From contig DAHXMN010000016.1 in NCBI GenBank assembly GCA_027371725.1, forward strand, positions 1 through 10,198: 10,198 bases of DNA. Reading direction: 5' to 3'. This DNA comes from Candidatus Woesearchaeota archaeon (GTDB lineage: Archaea; Nanobdellota; Nanobdellia; Woesearchaeales; UBA525). Shown here one piece after another: positions 1 to 5,156 of this stretch; the first letter of the stretch is position 1; each line of letters opens with the position of its first letter. A model generated the notes under the pieces. That model was given only the letters and a program-made list of their open reading frames with translations. It was not told the DNA's origin and made no database searches. Position numbers and translations under genes: made by a program.

Positions 1-67
1 CTGTCTTCCTTTTCATCCGCTCCCTTCAAGAATCATTTTTTCACACGTTCTCATACATTTCGAAACG

Positions 68-75
68 TTTAAAAA
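68..75 (+). promoter_or_regulatory. TATA box for the sugar-nucleotide operon
   Basis: TTTAAAAA is centred about 32 bp upstream of the GTG start at 104, the usual spacing for a leaderless or near-leaderless archaeal mRNA. It overlaps the perfect 8-bp palindrome AAACGTTT (63-70). A second ACGTT lies about 20 bp upstream at 45-49. The T-run at 37-42 could be the terminator of a gene off the left edge. Confidence 0.6.
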
Positions 76-103
76 CGGCCCGCTCTCTCCCGGGCGACAG
101 GGG

Positions 104-961
104 GTGGTCCTGTTGAAGGAACGCGTCACATTGACAGTGGACAAGGAGCTTCTCTCCAAAGTGGACGCCAGAGTGGACGGCGTCAACATCAAGAACCGGA
201 GCCATGCCGTCGAGCTCTTCCTCCGGCGCGCGCTCCGCGGACAGGTCCCGAGCACAGCGATTATCCTCGCTGGCGGCAAGGGGGTCAAGATGCTCCCTCT
301 CGCCGAGGAGACGCTGAAGCCGATGCTCCCGATTCAGGGCAAGCCGATGCTCGAGCACAACCTCGAGCTGCTCAAGCGGTTCGGCATCCGCAATGTCATC
401 ATCAGCGTCGGTCACCTCAAGGAGAAGATCATCGATCACTTCAAGGACGGCAACCAGTACGGGATCTCCATCACCTACCTTGAAGAAGACCCTGAGCATC
501 CGCTCGGCACCGCCGGCCCCATCAGGAAGGCGAAGCACCTCCTCAAGGATGAGCCGTTCCTCGTCCTCAACGCGGACGAGCTGAAGGACATCAACCTCGA
601 GCAGTTCTATCACGCTCATCTCCAGAACAACGGCCTCGCCACGATTGCGCTCACCACGGTGAAGGATCCGAGCAGCTTCGGCGTCGCGCTCCTGGACGGG
701 ATGCGCATCCTCTGCTTCGTCGAGAAGCCGGAACCGGGGAAAGCCCCGTCGAGGCTGATCAGCGCGGGCATCTACATCTTCGAGCCGTCGGTCACCGACC
801 TCATCCCGGACGGGTACGCGATGCTCGAGGTGGACCTCTTCCCCAAGCTCGCGCGCGAGTCGAAGCTCTTCGGCTACCCGTTCGCCGGCGCGTGGTACTC
901 GCCACGTACGCCCGAATGGCTGGAACGGATCGAGAAGGAGTGGCAGGGGTACAAGGCGTGA
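104..961 (+). CDS. Sugar-phosphate nucleotidyltransferase with N-terminal ribbon-helix-helix segment
   Basis: This 285-residue protein likely transfers an NMP group to a sugar 1-phosphate. The two following genes make mannose-1-phosphate guanylyltransferase (GDP-mannose synthesis) the best guess; a glucose-1-phosphate enzyme is the alternative. Residues 52-250 form the nucleotidyltransferase fold: the nucleotide loop LAGGKG (55-60), KPMLPI (72-77), NAD (156-158) where the family usually has GD, VEKP (206-209) and GIYIFEP (222-228). The signature loop normally reads GTR; here it is GVK, so the usual arginine is Lys62. Residues 5-47 look like a ribbon-helix-helix unit: a short strand (RVTLTVD), a helix, then NRSHAVELFLRRAL. 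Such units dimerise and often bind DNA. The start is GTG at 104, placed by the TATA box. The stop overlaps the next gene by 4 bases (GTGA), which indicates translational coupling. The fold is certain; the sugar specificity is inferred. Confidence 0.93.
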   Translation: MVLLKERVTLTVDKELLSKVDARVDGVNIKNRSHAVELFLRRALRGQVPSTAIILAGGKGVKMLPLAEETLKPMLPIQGKPMLEHNLELLKRFGIRNVIISVGHLKEKIIDHFKDGNQYGISITYLEEDPEHPLGTAGPIRKAKHLLKDEPFLVLNADELKDINLEQFYHAHLQNNGLATIALTTVKDPSSFGVALLDGMRILCFVEKPEPGKAPSRLISAGIYIFEPSVTDLIPDGYAMLEVDLFPKLARESKLFGYPFAGAWYSPRTPEWLERIEKEWQGYKA

Positions 962-1425
962 GCAGCATGGCGTCCTCCCGCCCGTCCCCTTCCTTCCGCT
1001 CATCCGCGCCGCCGCCCCTCGTTTCCGGACTCGCAGGCCTCAAGGCGACGCTCCTCGAGCCGGAGAACATCATCGAGAAGCCGTGGGGACGCGAGGAATG
1101 GCTCTCCGTCACCAAGCGCTATGCGCTGAAGAAGCTCGTCCTCAATAAGGGCGCGCGGTTCAGCCTCCAGTACCACGAGGCGAAGGAGGAGAGCCAGCAT
1201 CTCCTCTCCGGCAGGATCCGCCTGCTCCTCGGCAGGAAGGACCGTCCTGAGGAGCTTGAGGCCGCGGAGTTCCTCCCCGGCGAGACGCTCCACATCCCTC
1301 CCGGCACGATCCATCGCGCGGAAGCCGTCGAGGACTCTGTCATCATCGAGGCGAGCACCACCGAGCTGCTCGACGTCGTCCGCCTCAAGGACGACTACGC
1401 CCGCGAAGGGACCAACGATCCGTGA
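958..1425 (+). CDS. Cupin, mannose-6-phosphate isomerase type II-like
   Basis: A small single-domain cupin (155 residues from GTG 958; 152 from ATG 967) resembling the C-terminal isomerase domain of bifunctional mannose-1-phosphate guanylyltransferase/mannose-6-phosphate isomerases. It would interconvert fructose-6-P and mannose-6-P. Visible family signatures are EKPWGREEW near residue 40, SLQYH in the first metal motif, and HIPPGTIHR in the second, which supplies another metal-binding histidine. The first motif continues EAKEES, where relatives often have HRAEHW, so the metal ligand set is slightly non-standard. GTG 958 overlaps the previous stop as GTGA; ATG 967 is an equally possible start. 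The first 30 or so residues are Ser/Pro-rich, come from pyrimidine-rich DNA and are not part of the cupin fold. It completes the mannose pathway with its two neighbours. Function comes from family and context. Confidence 0.88.
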   Translation: MSSMASSRPSPSFRSSAPPPLVSGLAGLKATLLEPENIIEKPWGREEWLSVTKRYALKKLVLNKGARFSLQYHEAKEESQHLLSGRIRLLLGRKDRPEELEAAEFLPGETLHIPPGTIHRAEAVEDSVIIEASTTELLDVVRLKDDYAREGTNDP

Positions 1426-1470
1426 GGAGATGGGGAAGGAGATGGGGAGATAGACCGGAAGACAAACGGG

Positions 1471-2844
1471 GTGAGGACGATAGCAGGCATCTACAAGGCG
1501 TACGACATCAGGGGGATCGTCGACAAGGAGCTGGACGCGGATCTCGCATACTGGATCGGCCGCGCGTTCGTGCGGGTCACAAGGACCGCCGGGACGACCG
1601 TCTGCGTCGGCAAGGACATGCGTCCGAGCTCGGTCCCGTACGCCGCCGCGCTCATCGAAGGGATGCTCGACGAAGGCGCTTCGGTGATGGATGCCGGCCT
1701 CGTCAGCACGCCGCTCTTCTACTTTGCGACGCGGGACTATGCTGCGGGCGTCATGGTGACTGCGTCGCACAATCCGAAGGAGTACAATGGGTTCAAGTTC
1801 TGCCGCGAGCGGGCCATCCCGGTCAGTTATGACACCGGGATACGCGAGATCGAGAGGCTCGTCGGAGAATTGCGTGCGGAGAAGCCGGCACCGAACGGCA
1901 AAGGAACCATCGGTACGCATGATTTCCTCGGCGAATTCCTGGATGAGAACCTCTGCAGGTTGCGGACCAGGAAGCCGATGACGATCGTGGTCGACGCCGC
2001 GAACGGGATGGGCGGACTCGAGTACGCCGCGCTCGCGCAGCGGCTCGCGGCCCGGACGCCCGGCCCCATCAGGATCCTGCCGCTCTATTTCGATCTCGAC
2101 GGCTCGTTCCCCAACCACGAGGCGAACCCGCTCAAGGAGGAGACGCTCGTCGAACTTCAGCGGCGGGTCAAGGCGGAGAATGGCGCGACGCTCGGCTTGG
2201 CGCTCGACGGCGACGGCGACCGCTGCGTCTTTCTCGACGAACGGGGGGAGGTGATCCGCGCGGACCTCTTCCTCGCGCTCATCGCGCAGGAACTGCTCAA
2301 GACGCGGACGGGCGGCACGGTCCTCCACGACTTGCGGAGCAGCCGGATCGTCGCGGAGACGATACGCGCGGCCGGCGGTAAACCGGTCATGTGCCGCGTC
2401 GGTCATGCCTACATCAAGGCGCAGATGCGCGAGGAGCACGCATTGCTCGCGGGCGAGCTGAGCGGTCATTTCTATCCGGGCGAAGCGAACTACACTGAGA
2501 ACACAATGTATGCGCTCTTCGCGATCCTCAATCTCCTCGAAGCGACGGACAAGCCGCTGAGCGAACTCGTCGCGCCCCTGCAGAAGTACGCCTTCAGCGG
2601 CGAGATTAACAGCAAGGTTGCGGACGCGGACGCGACCCTCGCAGCGGCCGAGAAACGGTACGCTGCGCTGCCGGGCATCAGGGATCTGAGCCATCTCGAC
2701 GGCGTCCGGATCGAGTACGCGACGTGGTGGTTCTCGCTCCGGAAGAGCAACACGGAGCCCGTCGTCCGCTTAATCGTCGAGGCCGACACGCAGCAGGAGA
2801 TGGAGACGCGCCGTGACGAGCTGCTCGGGCTGATCCGGAGCTGA
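1471..2844 (+). CDS. Phosphomannomutase / phosphoglucomutase
   Basis: A 457-residue alpha-D-phosphohexomutase of usual length, converting mannose-6-P to mannose-1-P (and probably glucose-6-P to glucose-1-P). All four family signatures are present: N-terminal YKAYDIRG (8-15); the phosphoserine loop TASHNP with Ser99 as the phosphorylated residue; the metal loop DGDGDR (246-251); the sugar-binding loop GELSGH (328-333); and the phosphate-binding loop KSNTEP (425-430) followed by Arg433. GHAYIK (311-316) matches the VGHxxIK element of bifunctional PMM/PGM enzymes. GTG at 1471 is the start because only a few residues precede the conserved YKAYDIRG. The 45-base gap from the cupin gene is purine-rich with a repeated GGAGATGGGG and no visible TATA box, so the gene is probably cotranscribed. 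It is the middle step between the isomerase and nucleotidyltransferase encoded upstream. Confidence 0.96.
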   Translation: MRTIAGIYKAYDIRGIVDKELDADLAYWIGRAFVRVTRTAGTTVCVGKDMRPSSVPYAAALIEGMLDEGASVMDAGLVSTPLFYFATRDYAAGVMVTASHNPKEYNGFKFCRERAIPVSYDTGIREIERLVGELRAEKPAPNGKGTIGTHDFLGEFLDENLCRLRTRKPMTIVVDAANGMGGLEYAALAQRLAARTPGPIRILPLYFDLDGSFPNHEANPLKEETLVELQRRVKAENGATLGLALDGDGDRCVFLDERGEVIRADLFLALIAQELLKTRTGGTVLHDLRSSRIVAETIRAAGGKPVMCRVGHAYIKAQMREEHALLAGELSGHFYPGEANYTENTMYALFAILNLLEATDKPLSELVAPLQKYAFSGEINSKVADADATLAAAEKRYAALPGIRDLSHLDGVRIEYATWWFSLRKSNTEPVVRLIVEADTQQEMETRRDELLGLIRS

Positions 2845-2863
2845 GCGCTCTCCCGTCCCTTCG

Positions 2864-2908
2864 CCCTTCTCCTTTCTCTTTCCTCCTTCTTCTCCCTCCT
2901 CCTCTCTC
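2864..2908 (+). terminator. 45-nt homopyrimidine tract and T-rich terminator region
   Basis: An uninterrupted C/T run of 45 bases follows the mutase stop codon. It is followed by T-runs at about 2912-2916, 2925-2930 and 2939-2944. Archaeal RNA polymerase terminates at T-rich stretches, so the region probably ends the sugar operon transcript. No stem-loop is evident. Confidence 0.4.
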
Positions 2909-2937
2909 GACTCTTTTTCTATGACTTTTTTCCATAA

Positions 2938-2946
2938 CTTTTTTAT
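2938..2946 (+). promoter_or_regulatory. AT-rich TATA-like box of the lipoprotein hydrolase gene
   Basis: A TTTTTTATT element is centred about 27 bp before the ATG at 2970, consistent with a leaderless mRNA. There is no Shine-Dalgarno sequence; the bases before the ATG are pyrimidine-rich. Confidence 0.45.
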
Positions 2947-2969
2947 TCCCTGGCCCATTCTCTCCCCTG

Positions 2970-3770
2970 ATGCGACCGGAGATCGTGTCCCTTGCACTCG
3001 CGCTCTCCTTCGCACTGCTTGCGACAGGATGCTCGTCGAACCAGGGGGTTCCAAACACGTCGTCGACGCAAATCCCCGCTATTTCGAACGCGTCGGCGAA
3101 CAAGCCACTCATCAACGCAACCGTGAACGGAGATGAGCCCATGAACTACACGAAGGAACGCGTCGAGTTGACAGCGTCCGACGGCACGAAGCTCGTCGGC
3201 AGCTATTACGACTCCGACAGCGACAGGGGGCTCGTCCTCCTGCACCAGCTCGACCTCGACCGCTCCACATGGGACGCGTTCGCGCAACAGGCACAGCGCG
3301 ACGGCTACGTAGCCATCGCGATCGATTTCCGCGGTCACGGCGAGAGCCAGGGCTCGTGGCGCTCTTTCACCGACAAGGACTTCCAGGACATGCTCCTCGA
3401 CGCAGAAGCCGCCGCCTCATATCTTCAGCAGCGCGGCAAGCGCGTCAGCGCGGTCCTCGGCGCGTCCATCGGCGCGAACACCGTGTTCCGCTACTCCTCG
3501 ATCCACCACGTGCCGGCGGTGCTCCTCAGCCCGGGGCTCGCCTACCACGGCATCGACATCAACGACACCACCTCCAACGCCTCGACGCTGATCGTCGTCG
3601 CCCGGGGCGACACGTACGCGTACGGCTCATCCGTGGAGCTCGACCGGAACAACCTCTTCGGCCAGCACGATCTCCTCGTCCTTCCCGGGACCGCGCACGG
3701 CACCTACCTGCTTGCCGAGGGGAACGTCACCGCAGAGATCTTCGGATTCCTCGGGAAGAACGCGAAGTAG
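2970..3770 (+). CDS. Lipoprotein alpha/beta hydrolase, exported
   Basis: A 266-residue serine hydrolase of the dienelactone hydrolase/acylpeptidase-like type, probably an esterase or peptidase acting outside the cell. Residues 1-20 form a signal peptide ending in a lipobox-like ATGC, with Cys21 as the lipid anchor. Residues 22-58 are a Ser/Asn/Thr-rich linker. The hydrolase domain shows DFRGHGES (119-126) as the oxyanion-side segment, the nucleophile elbow GASIG with Ser166, the likely acid Asp214 in ARGD, and His243 in GTAHG, giving an intact catalytic triad. There are seven N-X-S/T sequons (Asn 29, 40, 49, 59, 198, 203, 252), which suits a glycosylated surface protein. It is a single gene with its own TATA-like box; the T-rich sequence after the stop (about 3800-3817) may end its transcript. 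The fold and export are well supported; the substrate is unknown. Confidence 0.92.
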   Translation: MRPEIVSLALALSFALLATGCSSNQGVPNTSSTQIPAISNASANKPLINATVNGDEPMNYTKERVELTASDGTKLVGSYYDSDSDRGLVLLHQLDLDRSTWDAFAQQAQRDGYVAIAIDFRGHGESQGSWRSFTDKDFQDMLLDAEAAASYLQQRGKRVSAVLGASIGANTVFRYSSIHHVPAVLLSPGLAYHGIDINDTTSNASTLIVVARGDTYAYGSSVELDRNNLFGQHDLLVLPGTAHGTYLLAEGNVTAEIFGFLGKNAK

Positions 3771-3857
3771 GCCGTGCGCTCTTTCGTTCTAGAGAACTAA
3801 GAAAACGTTTTTTGTTTACCGATTATCATCACTAATTATTTATCACTACTCGAATCA

Positions 3858-3929
3858 TGAGCCTACGAGGAATTGAACCCCGATCTCCGGGACCGGAACC
3901 CGGTAGTCTATCCGTTAGCCTATAGGCCC
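3858..3929 (-). tRNA. tRNA-Arg (anticodon CCG)
   Basis: Reading the minus strand, the 7-bp acceptor stem is GGGCCTA/TAGGCTC (one G-T pair), the anticodon stem is CCGGG/CCCGG around loop TTCCGGT (anticodon at 3894-3896), and the T arm is CGGGG-TTCAATT-CCTCG. The discriminator base is A and CCA is not encoded. The D loop has GGA, including A20, an arginine identity base. The D stem is weak: 10-25 and 13-22 are G-U pairs and 12-23 is a C-A mismatch. It reads CGG codons. It lies 70 bases downstream of the sister tRNA-Arg and has no clear TATA box of its own, so it is probably cotranscribed with it. Confidence 0.95.
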
Positions 3930-3952
3930 AAAAAAACCGATCGCCTCCACGA

Positions 3953-3976
3953 GGTTCGGTTACTGCGTTCCGAACC
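3953..3976 (-). other. Inverted repeat in the spacer between the two tRNA-Arg genes
   Basis: GGTTCGG (3953-3959) and CCGAACC (3970-3976) form a perfect 7-bp stem with a 10-base loop. It lies in the presumed cotranscript and may be a processing or stabilising hairpin. No known family is recognised. Confidence 0.35.
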
Positions 3977-3999
3977 ATCGTGTGCAGTTTCTCCAAAAA

Positions 4000-4071
4000 T
4001 GCCCCCACGAGGAATTGAACCCCGATCTCCGGGACCGCAACCCGGTAGTCTATCCGTTAGCCTATAGGGGC
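4000..4071 (-). tRNA. tRNA-Arg (anticodon GCG)
   Basis: On the minus strand the acceptor stem is GCCCCTA/TGGGGGC (one G-U pair), the anticodon loop is TTGCGGT within stem CCGGG/CCCGG (anticodon at 4036-4038), and the T arm is CGGGG-TTCAATT-CCTCG. The discriminator is A, with no encoded CCA. It reads CGC and CGU codons. The body is identical to the neighbouring tRNA-Arg(CCG) except for wobble base 34, and it shares the weak D stem. It is first in the transcript; the TATA box at 4097-4104 lies about 29 bp upstream. Confidence 0.96.
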
Positions 4072-4096
4072 CTTCTGCTCGAGAGACGAGGGGCTG

Positions 4097-4104
4097 TTTT
4101 TAAA
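4097..4104 (-). promoter_or_regulatory. TATA box for the tRNA-Arg pair
   Basis: TTTAAAAA on the minus strand is centred about 29 bp upstream of the mature 5' end of tRNA-Arg(GCG). It overlaps the stop codon of the membrane-protein gene ending at 4100, so the tRNA promoter is embedded in the 3' end of that gene. Confidence 0.65.
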
Positions 4105-4495
4105 GCTTGCTCTTCTTCGGGAGGGCGGTTCCGCCGGGAATGAGCATGCCTGCCACCATCGCTCCGATGATAAGAGGCGCAGAGGCTGCGAGCGCGAGCG
4201 TCGCCGGCGAGAGCATCAGCAGGATGGCGAGCGGCGCGACGAGCAGCGCGTACAGCGGCGCGAACGCCATGCGGATGCAGAGGATAAAGATGATGAGGAG
4301 CGTCGTCGCCTGCAGCCAGAGCGGGACCGCGTCGGCGAGGAGCAGTGCAGACGCCGCGAGGAGCGACAGCGTCCCTATGGCCCTGGCAGGGTCCTTTGCG
4401 CCCGCCAGTTCGTCCCGACGCAGCCTGGCGAGGTACGCGGAGAGTGCGAGCGTTCCGACGAGAACGAGGAGCGCGAGGATGATCTGCGCGAGCAC
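4100..4495 (-). CDS. Small polytopic membrane protein, unknown function
   Basis: A 131-residue, strongly hydrophobic protein with four or five predicted membrane spans at about residues 1-22, 40-58, 61-78, 79-97 and 98-120. An Arg/Lys/Asp-rich loop lies at 24-38 (RLRRDELAGAKDPAR) and a basic tail, KKSKL, ends the protein. I recognise no family. The GTG start at 4495 is preceded by GGGTGAGG, a good Shine-Dalgarno match. It begins 10 bases after the pilin-like gene stops, so the two form an operon and the product may assist or anchor that exported protein. That link is inferred from position only. Confidence 0.8.
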   Translation of the reverse strand: MLAQIILALLVLVGTLALSAYLARLRRDELAGAKDPARAIGTLSLLAASALLLADAVPLWLQATTLLIIFILCIRMAFAPLYALLVAPLAILLMLSPATLALAASAPLIIGAMVAGMLIPGGTALPKKSKL

Positions 4496-4505
4496 GACCT
4501 CACCC

Positions 4506-4928
4506 TTAGTACTCCTCGCCGCACGGGTACTGTGTGCCGCTGATATTCAGCGTCAGGTTGCCGTTGCCGATGCCGGTCCGGTTGCCGCTCGTCCCGTTCC
4601 CGACCACGAGGAGGTTGCCGTTCTGGTCCTTGAAGATGATGCAGAAGTCGTCGCGGACGTTGAGCTGCTGTTTCAACTGGTCGTATGGGGTGTCGAGGAC
4701 CGCGTTCAGCTTGGTGTCATCGACGCTGGTGCCGTTCACCACGGAGCCTTGCTCGTCGCCCGTCAGCTTGTCCGCGATGAGCTGAGATTCGACCTGGAGC
4801 GTGGACTGCTTGCTCGACGAGTTGTGCGTCATGAAGAAGTAGAAGACGCCGAGCGCGAGGAGGAAAATGACCACTGCGATGAAGAGGTCAATTGACCAGA
4901 CCTGTGCCCATGTCTTCCCTCGTCTCAT
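4506..4928 (-). CDS. Pilin-like single-span exported protein, N-glycosylation sequon-rich
   Basis: A 140-residue protein with a short basic N terminus (MRRGK), then one hydrophobic helix at about 11-33 (WSIDLFIAVVIF...), then a hydrophilic domain with two cysteines (Cys96, Cys136) that could form a disulfide. This layout resembles archaeal type IV pilin-like proteins, where a basic leader precedes the polymerisation helix; a canonical class III cleavage site is not obvious. Six N-X-S/T sequons (Asn 36, 65, 111, 116, 124, 128) predict glycosylation outside the cell. ATG 4928 is chosen over ATG 4958 because the TATA box at 4962-4970 would place the transcription start near 4940, downstream of 4958, and AGTGAAGG lies just before 4928. 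The gene leads a two-gene operon. The role is inferred; the topology is clear. Confidence 0.82.
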   Translation of the reverse strand: MRRGKTWAQVWSIDLFIAVVIFLLALGVFYFFMTHNSSSKQSTLQVESQLIADKLTGDEQGSVVNGTSVDDTKLNAVLDTPYDQLKQQLNVRDDFCIIFKDQNGNLLVVGNGTSGNRTGIGNGNLTLNISGTQYPCGEEY

Positions 4929-4961
4929 GCCTTCACTTCTTCGCCTTTCCGGAATCATCCC

Positions 4962-4970
4962 ATATTAAAA
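4962..4970 (-). promoter_or_regulatory. TATA box of the pilin-like operon
   Basis: Minus-strand TTTTAATAT predicts a transcript start near 4940, giving a leader of roughly 12 bases to ATG 4928. This decides the start codon of the gene. Confidence 0.6.
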
Positions 4971-5156
4971 ATGTTTTTGTTTGCTCCCTTGATTTCACGA
5001 GCAACATCGCCGTCTCGGCACGATTGACGGGCGCGAACCTGGCGCTGTAGCGCAGCCACTTCGTTCCTGCGCCTCTCGTTGCACTCGCGGCACACTCCTG
5101 AACGCAAAAATACCACGCCGGATGAGGACTACTGGGCGGTTGCGATGCCGCAGTTT

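Noticed and set aside
41..1003. Minus-strand open frame (320 codons) opposite the nucleotidyltransferase
   Set aside because: It is low-complexity, rich in Leu, Glu, Arg and Val, and antisense to a clearly recognised enzyme.
1000..2694. Long minus-strand open frame (564 codons) opposite the cupin and mutase genes
   Set aside because: It is antisense to genes with full sets of family motifs; long antisense frames are expected in GC-rich codon-biased DNA.
4928..4958. ATG 4958 as the start of the pilin-like gene
   Set aside because: It lies only about 8 bp from the TATA box centre, upstream of the predicted transcript start; ATG 4928 has a Shine-Dalgarno-like AGTGAAGG.
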